The position numbers and the translations under genes were made by a program. A stretch of 64,000 nt of DNA from Flavobacterium flabelliforme (GTDB lineage: Bacteria; Bacteroidota; Bacteroidia; Flavobacteriales; Flavobacteriaceae): positions 310,001 through 374,000 of the forward strand of contig NZ_JAGFBU010000004.1 of assembly GCF_017948675.1 (NCBI RefSeq). The letters are read 5' to 3'. Positions 28,228-36,106 of this stretch are shown piece after piece (position 1 is the first letter of the stretch; each line of letters begins with the position of its first letter). Below the pieces are notes generated by a model. That model searched no databases. It was not told where the DNA came from and saw nothing but the letters and a program-made list of their open reading frames with translations.

Positions 28228-28525
28228 ACTTAGTGAATATCGCTTAATGCAATGTTTGTCTGTTTATATGGACGATCCAAGACTAAACGTTTGGCATTTT
28301 GCTCTTTTACTTGCTATATTAAGTTTAGGATATAGACAGGGACAAAAACAAAATATTAAAGTTAGCCGCAGCAAGATTATGGCTCTATCTCACATCAACA
28401 CTCTACCTACCTATCATAAATATTTTAAAGAATTGCAATGTTTCGGATATGTAGAATACACGCCCTCATACCATCCTGGTGCTAGGAGTGAAATTAAATT
28501 GAATGAAAAAGAGGTTAAATCATAG
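28211..28525 (+). CDS. Small mobile-element-associated protein, winged-helix-like
   Basis: A 104 aa protein from ATG 28211, overlapping the HTH gene. It reads WHFALLLAILSLGYRQGQK and later SRSKIMALSHINTLPTYHKY with GYVEYTPSYHPG, a pattern like small winged-helix DNA-binding proteins of Bacteroidota elements. I do not recognise a named family. A damaged second copy of its middle part lies at 43488-43612, on the far side of the peptide cluster, which makes it a boundary marker of the island. Confidence 0.65.
   Translation: MNDTNKLSEYRLMQCLSVYMDDPRLNVWHFALLLAILSLGYRQGQKQNIKVSRSKIMALSHINTLPTYHKYFKELQCFGYVEYTPSYHPGARSEIKLNEKEVKS
28265..28389 (+). repeat. Direct repeat copy 1 bracketing the peptide island
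   Basis: 125 nt inside the 28211-28525 gene. It aligns without gaps to 43488-43612 at an offset of exactly 15223 nt, with about ten mismatches mostly clustered in one eleven-base patch. Confidence 0.9.
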
Positions 28526-28614
28526 TTGGTTTTGTATTATGTCAACGAATATTGTTAGGATGTAGTGGTGAATGGAGACTAAATTAGATTAGGCTCTTTG
28601 ATTAGATTGAAAAA

Positions 28615-30783
28615 TTAGACGAATTCTTGTTTATTCCACAAATCATAATATTTGCCTTTTTGTTCCAATAGATCCTTGTGATTACCAGATTCTACTATAG
28701 TTCCGTTTTCCATTACCAAAATAGTATCAGCATTGGCAATGGTACTCAATCTATGCGCAATAACAATAATTGTTTTTCCTTGAGCTTTAAAATTATCAAT
28801 AACCTGTTTTACAATATGCTCAGCGTTTGTGTCCAATGAGGACGTAGCTTCATCCATTAATAGAACTTCGGGATTCTTATACAATGCTCTGGCAATAGCT
28901 AGACGCTGTTTTTGCCCACCGGAAAGCATAGCACCATTTTCACCTATTTGTGTAGCAAATCCATTTGGTAATTTCTCCACAAACTCTGTTATTCCTAGTT
29001 GTTTTGATAAATCCAAAATCCGTTGCATGTTAGGGAATGAATCTCCCAAAGCGATATTTTCTATAATATTTCCTGAAAATAAATTAAGCTGTTGCGGGAT
29101 TACTCCAATACAATTACGCAAACTTTGATAATGAATGAACTGAGCATCATATTCTCCTATATAGATTTTCCCTTCTTTTATGGGATATAAGTTTTGCAAT
29201 AGTGAAATCAGCGTGGTTTTACCGCTTCCGCTTTCACCAACAATGGCAGTAGTTTCGTTCTTTTTGAAAACAGCATTAAAATTTTTAAAAACTTCAGTCC
29301 GTGAACCATAACGAAAAGACACATTTTCAAATTTGATGTCTCCAATATTTTCTTTTTGCAATGCTACTTTATTCTCAGTTTCTTCCCGTTCTAAATCCAT
29401 TATTTCAAAAAGTCTGTCTGCCGCAATTAGTGCATTTTGGGCGGTTTTATTCATCCCTATTAAAGAGGCTACTGGCGAAGTAAAATAACCAATTAATGCA
29501 TAAAAAGAGAATAATTCCCCGGGTGTAATGGCTCTATCGATAACATAACCCGAACCTATCCATATTAGAATGACCGTAAAAATCGATGCTAAAAATTGGG
29601 TTGAAGTCCCTGCAAAAATACTGTTTAAACCTGATTTATAAGTAGTAAACAACAATTTAACAAATTTGTTCTCTGTTTTTAAATTGGAAAATTCCTCTAT
29701 CCCAAATTCCTTTACCGTTCTTATATGGGTAACACTTTCAACTAATTGTGTTTGCAGTTCTGCTGCATTTTCCATAATGGTTCGCTCTACCTTTTTATTG
29801 AATTTATTTAAAAAAAAATAAATCAAAGCATAAAACGGTATTACTAGCAAAATTACCAAAGCCAATTTCCAATAATAAGTGAACATTAACGCAAACGAAA
29901 ATATAACGATGAATACATTTACAATCATCTCGATGGCTACTTCATTTATAAAGGATCTGATTTTTACGGCATCATTAATTCTAGAAGTGATTTCACCAAT
30001 TTGCATGGTATCAAAAAAACGCTGCGGTAAGTGCAATAAATGTTTGTAATAGCCCAAAATCAATTTGGCATCAATTAACTGTCCTGTTTTCATTACAAAA
30101 ACACTCTTTTTTGAGCCGATATAGGCTTGAAGCAAAATAATGGCGATCATGGAAACGCTCAATAAATTAAGCAAATTTCTATTGCCTTCCACCAGAACAT
30201 AATCGGTGATTTTCTGGATATAAATAGACATTGCCAGCCCTAAAACTGTAAACAGTATAGCACCAATTAAAGCTTGAATCAAAATAGTTTTATGGGGTTG
30301 AACTAAATGCCAAAATCGGGTTATAGGCGAAACTTTGTCATTATAGGTTTTAAAATCATCATTAGGTGCAAAAAGAATCAATACACCTGTCCATATTTTT
30401 TGAAACTCTTCATACGTATAGGTTTCCATTTTACCAAAAGCAGGATCCATTGCTTCAATTTCTCCAACTGACTTTCCTGATGGGGAGGAGACTTTATAAA
30501 TAACTATATAATGGTGTAATTGTTCTTTGACGACAACGTGAGCAATGGCAGGAAGCGGAATTTTATCGATAGCATCTAGGCCTCCTTTAACTCCTTTAGC
30601 GCTAAAGCCCATTTTTTCGGCGGCTTCAATAATTCCTAGAACATTAGTTCCTCGTTTATCAGTATTAGCGTACTGACGAATTCTAGCTATAGGAAGATTA
30701 ACCTTGTAATGATTTCCAATAGACGCAAGACAAGCTGCACCACAATCTTTGATATCATGTTGTTTTATTTTTATAGAAGTCAT
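28615..30783 (-). CDS. Peptidase-containing ABC transporter (C39 PCAT) for double-glycine peptides
   Basis: A 722 aa fused exporter. The C39 protease domain (1-140) has catalytic Cys14 in DCGAACLAS, His91 in HHYIVIY and Asp113 in MDPAFG. A six-TM ABC membrane domain spans about 160-450. The nucleotide-binding domain has Walker A GESGSGKT (516-523), LSGGQ (620-624), Walker B LLMDE (641-645) and switch His677. All catalytic parts are intact. Such proteins cleave leader peptides after Gly-Gly and export the product across the inner membrane. Last gene of the minus-strand operon holding four GG-leader peptide genes and an HlyD adaptor. Confidence 0.95.
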   Translation of the reverse strand: MTSIKIKQHDIKDCGAACLASIGNHYKVNLPIARIRQYANTDKRGTNVLGIIEAAEKMGFSAKGVKGGLDAIDKIPLPAIAHVVVKEQLHHYIVIYKVSSPSGKSVGEIEAMDPAFGKMETYTYEEFQKIWTGVLILFAPNDDFKTYNDKVSPITRFWHLVQPHKTILIQALIGAILFTVLGLAMSIYIQKITDYVLVEGNRNLLNLLSVSMIAIILLQAYIGSKKSVFVMKTGQLIDAKLILGYYKHLLHLPQRFFDTMQIGEITSRINDAVKIRSFINEVAIEMIVNVFIVIFSFALMFTYYWKLALVILLVIPFYALIYFFLNKFNKKVERTIMENAAELQTQLVESVTHIRTVKEFGIEEFSNLKTENKFVKLLFTTYKSGLNSIFAGTSTQFLASIFTVILIWIGSGYVIDRAITPGELFSFYALIGYFTSPVASLIGMNKTAQNALIAADRLFEIMDLEREETENKVALQKENIGDIKFENVSFRYGSRTEVFKNFNAVFKKNETTAIVGESGSGKTTLISLLQNLYPIKEGKIYIGEYDAQFIHYQSLRNCIGVIPQQLNLFSGNIIENIALGDSFPNMQRILDLSKQLGITEFVEKLPNGFATQIGENGAMLSGGQKQRLAIARALYKNPEVLLMDEATSSLDTNAEHIVKQVIDNFKAQGKTIIVIAHRLSTIANADTILVMENGTIVESGNHKDLLEQKGKYYDLWNKQEFV

Positions 30784-30860
30784 AATTTATTTTTTTGCCA
30801 CGAAGGCACTAAGTGCGAAGTTCTTTATTTGAATTTTAAATCTGAAAACAGAGTAAATTA

Positions 30861-31997
30861 TTACTTGTTTAGGTTTTTCGGGTTCAACCAATCATCCACC
30901 TTATCAAATAACAAGTCAAATAAACTTCTTCTGGTAATCATATATCGAGTGGTTAATGTCATTCCTTTTGACACTTTGGTTTTATAGCCTGAATGCAAGT
31001 TCATACTTGTTGTGTTTAAAGCAGATCGAACCATAAAGAAAGCTTGCTCGCCCTGAATGGTAATATTTCGATCTATGTCAATTACTTTACCTTCCAGCAA
31101 TCCCCATTGGTTGTAATTGAAAGCATCCAGCTGAAATTTTACTTTTTGATTTTTCTGGATAAGACCAATATCATTTGGTGAAACAGAGCTTTCTACAATT
31201 AGCATATCTGAAGCTGAGATAGTAGCAATGGGTTGTGAAGTATTTAAGAAGGAACCTATCTGAATACCGGAGAAGTTTTCAATAGTTCCCGACATGGGCG
31301 CAGTAATGACATAATTTTTTGCCTCAACTTTTATTTTTCGCAGTGTTCCATTAAGATTTTTGAGTTGTATTTCAAGTTCTCTTTTGTTATTTTGCCACAT
31401 GCTTCGTTGGTTCTTCTCCAATCCAGAGAGCGCTTGCTGGGCATAGGTATAATCGAAACTGTATTTCTCGAACTCGGCTCTGGAAATTACCCCTTTCTCA
31501 TACAGTCCTTTGTTGCGATCATAGCCTATTTTCGTTTGGGCAATTTTGCTTTGCAACTCGTCCCTTTTATTGACATAACTAAACCATTCCTGTTGTACAG
31601 CAGGGGTTCTTAAGGAAATATTTTTTCCTGAAACAACGTGAGACAAATCCCTAATGCGATCCTGTAAATCTATTGCCACATCCTGATTGGTTGCTTTCTC
31701 CGTATCTAGATTTTCTTGAGTAAGTGTTATCAGGGTGTCCCCTTGTTGTACCACTTGATTGTTTTTGAGTTTGACAAAAGTAACTTTTCCATTGACTAAA
31801 CTAGTAAGAGGTACGTTATCTGTCGTACTGCGAATCATACCACGACTCTGACTGCTAATATCTACTTTGATTAAGGGTAACGCTATCAAAAAAAGGAGAA
31901 TTGCTAAAATGAGCACCAAATAGATAGAAATACTCTTGGTTTTGTTCTTGGTGATAAGATTTTCGAGGGTGTTTATGGGGTCAGAACTGAAGGTCAT
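30861..31997 (-). CDS. HlyD-family membrane fusion protein for peptide export
   Basis: A 378 aa protein with one TM helix at about residues 24-44, a lipoyl-like half (VNGKVTFVKLKNNQVVQQGD) and its partner half (VITAPMSGTIENFSG), separated by a coiled-coil hairpin rich in Gln and Lys (150-220). This is the periplasmic adaptor that links a C39 ABC exporter to an outer-membrane channel. No TolC-like gene is in the window. The 77-nt gap to the transporter gene contains a small palindromic sequence (GGCACTAAGTGC) but no terminator. Confidence 0.92.
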   Translation of the reverse strand: MTFSSDPINTLENLITKNKTKSISIYLVLILAILLFLIALPLIKVDISSQSRGMIRSTTDNVPLTSLVNGKVTFVKLKNNQVVQQGDTLITLTQENLDTEKATNQDVAIDLQDRIRDLSHVVSGKNISLRTPAVQQEWFSYVNKRDELQSKIAQTKIGYDRNKGLYEKGVISRAEFEKYSFDYTYAQQALSGLEKNQRSMWQNNKRELEIQLKNLNGTLRKIKVEAKNYVITAPMSGTIENFSGIQIGSFLNTSQPIATISASDMLIVESSVSPNDIGLIQKNQKVKFQLDAFNYNQWGLLEGKVIDIDRNITIQGEQAFFMVRSALNTTSMNLHSGYKTKVSKGMTLTTRYMITRRSLFDLLFDKVDDWLNPKNLNK

Positions 31998-32077
31998 TGA
32001 AATTTATATTGCTTAAAGCAGAATTATTTACTTATGATGTGTTTTTAATGTAATTTCAAAAGATGTGTATTACCATA

Positions 32078-33313
32078 TTACTCTTTTATGGCTAATACAA
32101 ATCCTAAATGAATTCTAAAATCTTCTTTGAGCGAAGGTGATTCCGGTATAAACCCATCTGTTTTATAGGATGCGCCAAGATTAAAATAAGCTGATTTTGT
32201 ATTAGTATTCCAATTTGAAAATCTAACCGCAAATTCTGATCTTAAACCAAAACCAAATTTCCCTTCTTTATTTCTAAATTCTAGGTTTTTAGGCTGTTCC
32301 CAAAAATCGATAGAAGAATTTAGCAAAAATTTACCATCGCGAAAAGTATAATTATGTAAATTGATTCCTCCAGCTAAAAAAGTATAACTTTTATTAAAAT
32401 ACTGCCGGAAATATGGATTTATTTTGTATTTGCCTTTTATAGTTAAATACACATTTTGTTCTACAAAATCACCAAAAGGAGCTAATGAATAATTTACAGA
32501 AAAATTAGCTTCTACCTCTTTGGAAAGATTATACTCAATACGCTTCCAAATATTTGGATTAAGAAAATTAAAAAATGACATATATCCCATTCTTCTCGCA
32601 TAAGCTTTCTCTTCCGTTGTCAAATCACCTCTTTCAGTATAACGATAAAATTCCATTGTAGGTCTATGTAAATGGCGAATCATACCATACAAATCATGCC
32701 CAACAATATCTCTTTCTAATTCTGGATCATCTTCCTCTTTAATCCCTGGTTTCATCGTAAATAAATTTGTAAGATAATAAAACTGAGTACCTAATTTTCT
32801 CATAATATAATCAGGATATAACACTTCATTTTTTTCTTCATTAAAATTGAGAAAAGCATCCGATTTTTTCAAATATGCGTAATCTGATTCTAATCCAGCA
32901 GTATGTAATCGGATGTAATCGGATAAATCGCTATCACGTAAATTCATTAAAGTTTGATCAGATACTCCAGTTACTTTAGCAACTAAATGTTTGTCAAAAA
33001 GGGGCTTACTAATACTCCCAATTCCCAATTCAGACAACACAGAGCGATGCCCTTCTTCGTGTGTAATGGCTTGACCTAATAATCCAGTAAATAAAGACAA
33101 TCCAGTGGAATATAACTTCTTTTCTTTTTCCGACAAATACTTATCATTTACAGAACCACCGATGTAACGAATAGAATTCAACATCAAATCATTACTTTGG
33201 TTCATTGTAAACAAATAACCTTTACCTTCGTAAAAATTATAGCTATAATACTTGTTCTGAGCATTACTTATAATCGGAATCATAAATAGTATATAAAATA
33301 TTCTTAATTTCAT
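32078..33313 (-). CDS. Exported unknown protein with HExxH motif, bacteriocin-operon associated
   Basis: A 411 aa protein with a signal peptide (residues 1-18, PIISNAQ). Residues 80-95 read GQAITHEEGHRSVLSEL, containing HEEGH (85-89), the zinc-metallopeptidase HExxH pattern. The second half (about 250-411) consists of amphipathic strands with aromatic residues and ends IHLGFVLAIKE, suggesting a membrane-associated beta-barrel. I do not recognise the family. It sits between peptide genes (119 nt downstream of peptide A) and the HlyD gene (80 nt upstream), so a role in peptide maturation, outer-membrane passage or immunity is inferred, not shown. Confidence 0.7.
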   Translation of the reverse strand: MKLRIFYILFMIPIISNAQNKYYSYNFYEGKGYLFTMNQSNDLMLNSIRYIGGSVNDKYLSEKEKKLYSTGLSLFTGLLGQAITHEEGHRSVLSELGIGSISKPLFDKHLVAKVTGVSDQTLMNLRDSDLSDYIRLHTAGLESDYAYLKKSDAFLNFNEEKNEVLYPDYIMRKLGTQFYYLTNLFTMKPGIKEEDDPELERDIVGHDLYGMIRHLHRPTMEFYRYTERGDLTTEEKAYARRMGYMSFFNFLNPNIWKRIEYNLSKEVEANFSVNYSLAPFGDFVEQNVYLTIKGKYKINPYFRQYFNKSYTFLAGGINLHNYTFRDGKFLLNSSIDFWEQPKNLEFRNKEGKFGFGLRSEFAVRFSNWNTNTKSAYFNLGASYKTDGFIPESPSLKEDFRIHLGFVLAIKE

Positions 33314-33431
33314 TTCAATGTCTTTTTTTTAAGCACAATGGATGTAATTATGAAATTGCTTATTGAGTTTTATTACTCACTTACAATTACACTGCAATTA
33401 CACCCAAAGGACAATTTAAATTAAATTGCTA

Positions 33432-33569
33432 TTAATCAAAAATTTCATATGCAAGTTTAATCAAACCAATTACCAAAACCCCAGCTAATATTCCTAATAG
33501 GAAACCGCCTTCAATTTCTTTTACCTCTTGAGCATTAAGCTCCACTAAATTCATTTTCTTTAAATTCAT
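33432..33569 (-). CDS. Double-glycine leader peptide A, putative bacteriocin precursor
   Basis: A 45 aa gene. The leader MNLKKMNLVELNAQEVKEIE ends in Gly-Gly (21-22). The predicted mature part of 23 residues is strongly hydrophobic (starts FLLGILAGVLVIG, ends YEIFD) and has no Cys. The leader pattern L-x-E-L-x-x-x-E-x-x-x-I-x-GG is the C39 recognition signal. Starts 21 nt after the stop of peptide B and shares its leader almost exactly. Likely processed and exported by the 722 aa transporter. The activity is inferred, because neighbouring genes include a transporter but no identified immunity gene. Confidence 0.85.
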   Translation of the reverse strand: MNLKKMNLVELNAQEVKEIEGGFLLGILAGVLVIGLIKLAYEIFD

Positions 33570-33590
33570 AATTTCTCTTTTTTTTTAGTT

Positions 33591-33731
33591 TTATTCAAAA
33601 ATAGCTTCTATTGATTTTAATAACAGTATTCCGAGGCCTAGACCCAGTATAAAAGCAAATAAGAATCCACCTTCAACTTCTTTCATTTCTTGAGCATTAA
33701 GCTCTACTAAATTCAAATTTTTTAAATCCAT
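33591..33731 (-). CDS. Double-glycine leader peptide B, putative bacteriocin precursor
   Basis: A 46 aa gene from ATG 33731; an upstream in-frame ATG at 33776 falls within the promoter area and is not used. The leader MDLKNLNLVELNAQEMKEVE ends in Gly-Gly. The mature 24 residues start FLFAFILGLGLGILLLK and end EAIFE: hydrophobic, with acidic C-terminal residues like peptide A. A and B are paralogues in the leader and partly in the core, so they may act as a two-peptide pair. First genes of the operon 33731-28615. Confidence 0.88.
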   Translation of the reverse strand: MDLKNLNLVELNAQEMKEVEGGFLFAFILGLGLGILLLKSIEAIFE

Positions 33732-33789
33732 CTTTAAGTTTTTAAAACTCGTCAAATGACAAGCAAGATTATACATTTTTTGTTTTTAA

Positions 33790-33833
33790 CAAAAGGCGTT
33801 TCTCGAGAACTTTCTTTCTAAAACAGTCTTTAT
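33790..33833 (-). promoter_or_regulatory. Conserved promoter/operator block of peptides B-A
   Basis: 44 nt identical at 42 positions with 35665-35708, the equivalent site before peptides D-C. It holds the 10-nt palindrome TTCTCGAGAA (33800-33809) and, on the minus strand, ends in CCTTTTG. Together with TAATCTTG at 33764-33771 and an 18-nt spacer, the TTTG at its edge could be a -33 element. Which bases form the core promoter is not settled. Confidence 0.7.
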
Positions 33834-33865
33834 TCCGGCAGCTGTAGTTCCGTTGCCTTGGTTTT

Positions 33866-33990
33866 ATGGAGACCATAGCTTTATAAACTCCATGCTTTGT
33901 TTTTTTATTAAGGGTTACAAATTAGCTATATCAAATCCCTTATGCTCTGTTTTTTTTTAAAGGGTTACCATACAGCTGCAGCAATCCCTT
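33866..33990. repeat. Three tandem stem-loop units with AGCT loop core
   Basis: Stems ATGGAG/CTCCAT (33866-33893), TAAGGG/CCCTTA (33909-33942) and AAGGG/CCCTT (33960-33990) each enclose a loop of about 16-22 nt containing AGCT. Units are separated by T-rich spacers starting TGCYYTG. Stem bases differ between units but pairing is kept. They lie upstream of the peptide B promoter block, and the same design recurs at 35732-35866. Confidence 0.65.
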
Positions 33991-34160
33991 ATAATTGGTC
34001 AAATTTTTTTTTATATTTTTTTTTTCTGAGTAAAGTTGTCCTAGAAAGCTTCATTTGTGAGCTTCAATATTTAGTTCATATTAGCAGATATATTTGTATA
34101 GTAGGCTTAATGAATAATTTATAAATGAAGTCTAGTTTTAAAAAGTATTGAATTGTAAAA

Positions 34161-35258
34161 TTATTTTAATTCAATTAAATTCTCTTTTATGAATAATTCT
34201 ATTGGTTGTGCTAGAGGTTGAAATAAAACATTATTTACTTTTTTCCAATATTCTTCTGAATAAGAACTCGAATTAGTGAAACTATAATTTTGATCCAATT
34301 TTTTAGTATCTATTTCTTCTGCAAATCTGTAACCTAAAACAAAAACTTCATGAGTTACATCAACTTTTTGGTATTCTATATCTTTTTTTGCTTTTATTTT
34401 GTAATTTCTAGTTTCTTTAAAATACATCAGAGCGTTAAATCCAATTTCTTCAGAATTACTGGCACTAAAAAAAGAATTAATATTGTAGTTTTCCAAAATA
34501 TTTTCTACTCCAAGACCTTTCATCACTTTCGGCTTGTCATTTGTTATAAATCCTAAACTCAAATTAGCACCATTTTTATTCGTAAAGAGATTTCCTTTAA
34601 CACTATTATCGTCCTTAGAAGTGATTTTGATTTCTAAATCGGTTTTTTGAAAATTATAATTTTCAATTAAATTATTATAATTTAAAAATTCATTTAACAT
34701 TGGAGCACCTGTAATTTGAAAAAAGATTTTAGTTAGTCCTTTTTCTTTTAATTGTTTGATTGATTTGTTTTCAAAAGATCTGTTAGAAATAAATTTAATT
34801 TTTACTTTTTTGGTTTTTAGTGAAACATAGTATTCTACTATACCATCCATAAAATAATGTATTTTCCCATTATTTATTTGTAAACTCCTTACATACGTTT
34901 TAAGGACTAGATATTGATTTTTATCTTTATTTGGTGAAATAACTACTTCCTTTAATTCATTTATAATTGGATTCATTTTAAAAACAGCACTGTCATTAAA
35001 ATCATTGGTTTCAATAATTTCAGTTTCAAAAAATGAATTTACAAAAGCTAATTTTTCGGTTTTTGAAGATTTTATTTTATTTTTTAGGTCAATTGAGAAT
35101 ATCCCTCCTACATTAGTAACCCCAATTAAATCTCCTTTGTCTGAATAAATTTCAACAAAAGAAATTTTCTCATTAGACAATTGATCTCTAATTTCTTGTG
35201 AAAACACAAAGGAATTTAGAGTAAATAAGTAAATAATTGCAATGAATTTATATTTCAT
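34161..35258 (-). CDS. Exported protein with CarboxypepD_reg-like N-domain, peptide-cluster associated
   Basis: A 365 aa protein with a signal peptide (MKYKFIAIIYLFTLNSFVFS). Residues 20-110 look like a carboxypeptidase regulatory-like beta-sandwich (EIRDQLSNEKISFVEIYSDK, then GVTNVGGIFSIDL), common in Bacteroidota outer-membrane and secreted proteins. The remaining 250 residues are rich in Lys and Asn with no recognised family. It lies between the two peptide pairs, after a terminator-like hairpin. It might be an immunity or surface-receptor-linked factor, but this is only positional inference. Confidence 0.65.
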   Translation of the reverse strand: MKYKFIAIIYLFTLNSFVFSQEIRDQLSNEKISFVEIYSDKGDLIGVTNVGGIFSIDLKNKIKSSKTEKLAFVNSFFETEIIETNDFNDSAVFKMNPIINELKEVVISPNKDKNQYLVLKTYVRSLQINNGKIHYFMDGIVEYYVSLKTKKVKIKFISNRSFENKSIKQLKEKGLTKIFFQITGAPMLNEFLNYNNLIENYNFQKTDLEIKITSKDDNSVKGNLFTNKNGANLSLGFITNDKPKVMKGLGVENILENYNINSFFSASNSEEIGFNALMYFKETRNYKIKAKKDIEYQKVDVTHEVFVLGYRFAEEIDTKKLDQNYSFTNSSSYSEEYWKKVNNVLFQPLAQPIELFIKENLIELK

Positions 35259-35271
35259 ACACTAGATTTTT

Positions 35272-35307
35272 AAAAGGAAAGATAGTTTTACTGCTATCTT
35301 TCCTTTT
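35272..35307 (-). terminator. Hairpin between peptide C and the following gene
   Basis: A perfect 14-bp stem (AAAAGGAAAGATAG with its complement) and an 8-nt loop sit 14 nt past the stop of peptide C, 14 nt before the start of the 365 aa gene. It could end most transcripts and let a few continue, giving more peptide mRNA than downstream mRNA. Confidence 0.75.
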
Positions 35308-35320
35308 TTTGAATTTTAAT

Positions 35321-35464
35321 TTATGAAAAGTTGAACCAGTCAAAATCAGTATTCCCTTTTATTCCATCAAATAATCCTGTAATTCTGAGGATATACCATC
35401 CTCCATCTATTTCTAAGACTTCTTGCACGCTTAGTATTTCTAATTCCAAATTTTCTAAAATCAT
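35321..35464 (-). CDS. Double-glycine leader peptide C, putative bacteriocin precursor
   Basis: A 47 aa gene. The leader MILENLELEILSVQEVLEID ends in Gly-Gly (21-22). The mature 25 residues read WYILRITGLFDGIKGNTD and end in DWFNFS, sharing WYIxRITG and the FDG motif with peptide D. It has no Cys and is much less hydrophobic than A and B. Starts 14 nt after the stop of peptide D. Likely substrate of the C39 transporter at 28615. Confidence 0.85.
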   Translation of the reverse strand: MILENLELEILSVQEVLEIDGGWYILRITGLFDGIKGNTDFDWFNFS

Positions 35465-35478
35465 AATTCTGTTTTTAT

Positions 35479-35628
35479 TTAGTTACTACCTCCTCCAAAA
35501 AATGAAGCGCGAAAATTTCCATCAATTCCATCTAAAAACCCTGTGATTCTAATGATATACCAACCACCATCTATCCTTTGTACTTCTTGAGCATTAAGCT
35601 CCACTAAATTTAAATTCTCTAAATTCAT
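35479..35628 (-). CDS. Double-glycine leader peptide D, putative bacteriocin precursor
   Basis: A 49 aa gene. The leader MNLENLNLVELNAQEVQRID matches the leaders of A and B and ends in Gly-Gly (21-22). The mature 27 residues start WYIIRITGFLDGIDGNFR and end FFGGGSN, with a Gly-rich tail. No Cys. Paralogous to peptide C in the core. Preceded by the same 44-nt block as peptide B, 36 nt upstream. First gene of the D-C transcription unit. Confidence 0.87.
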   Translation of the reverse strand: MNLENLNLVELNAQEVQRIDGGWYIIRITGFLDGIDGNFRASFFGGGSN

Positions 35629-35664
35629 TTTCTTAGTTTTCAAATTAAACATTTATTGTTGTAT

Positions 35665-35708
35665 CAAAAGGAGTTTCTCGAGAACTTTCTTTCTAATACA
35701 GTCTTTAT
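35665..35708 (-). promoter_or_regulatory. Conserved promoter/operator block of peptides D-C
   Basis: Counterpart of 33790-33833, differing at two of 44 positions, exactly 1875 nt away. Palindrome TTCTCGAGAA at 35675-35684. On the minus strand the block ends in CCTTTTG about 36 nt before the start codon of peptide D. The degree of conservation next to two divergent genes argues for a bound factor. Confidence 0.72.
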
Positions 35709-35731
35709 AGCGGTTTCTGTACATTCCGTCT

Positions 35732-35866
35732 TGCTTTGTTTTTTAAAGGAACAAATTAGCTTTATCTAAAAACCTTTGCTCTGTTTTTTAAAGGAACAAA
35801 TTAGCTTTATCTAAAAACCTTTGCTCTGTTTTTTTAAAGGGTTACAATCCAGCTGAAGCAGTCCCT
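35732..35866. repeat. Three 45-nt tandem units with stem-loops and AGCT loop core
   Basis: Units start TGC(T/C)(T/C)TG at 35732, 35777 and 35822. The first two are almost identical. Stems are AAAGG/CCTTT (35745-35777; repeated at 35790-35822) and AGGG/CCCT (35838-35866). All three loops contain AGCT. The third unit is closer to the units at 33909-33990 than to its neighbours. Confidence 0.75.
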
Positions 35867-35994
35867 AATATTGGCCAATACTATTTAGAAAAATGATTTG
35901 GTTTTTCAGTAACGTCTTACCATGAAAGCTTGTCAATTTTCTGAAGCCAAAACTAGAGCAAGAAGGTTTTGTAAGCAAACTTTCGTTAACGGAA

Positions 35995-36027
35995 TTCCTG
36001 AATTTCGATAGGGTTTTCCTGAATTTC
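35995..36027 (+). promoter_or_regulatory. Direct repeat TTCCTGAATTTC, possible operator before the TPR/AraC regulator
   Basis: TTCCTGAATTTC occurs at 35995-36006 and 36016-36027, with 21 nt between equivalent bases (two helical turns). The first copy continues as GAATTTCGATA, a core similar to GAATCTCGATA at 37918-37928 before the lanthipeptide-type operon. It may be an AraC-type binding site, perhaps for autoregulation. Confidence 0.5.
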
Positions 36028-36106
36028 TTATTTGTTGGAGTCTAATTAGTTAAAAATAAGTTGAATAGGTGATTTTTAAAAAACGTATAAAAATCAGTAA
36101 TATTTG

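Noticed and set aside
30786..30860. GGCACTAAGTGC palindrome between HlyD and C39 transporter genes as a terminator or operator
   Set aside because: The stem is short, with no T run, and similar sequences (CACGAAGGCACTAAG) are common noncoding repeats in this phylum, as far as I recall.
33735..33776. Longer start for peptide B at 33776
   Set aside because: It would add 15 residues lying over the presumed promoter region, and the sister leaders of A and D align only from the ATG at 33731.
33942..34124. 60 aa plus-strand frame in the peptide upstream region
   Set aside because: It is read through the T-rich stem-loop repeats and has no plausible composition for a protein.
35641..35668. TTTG/TTAATTTG pair as promoter of peptide D
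   Set aside because: The -7 position would leave only about 6 nt before the start codon; the conserved block itself is a better candidate.
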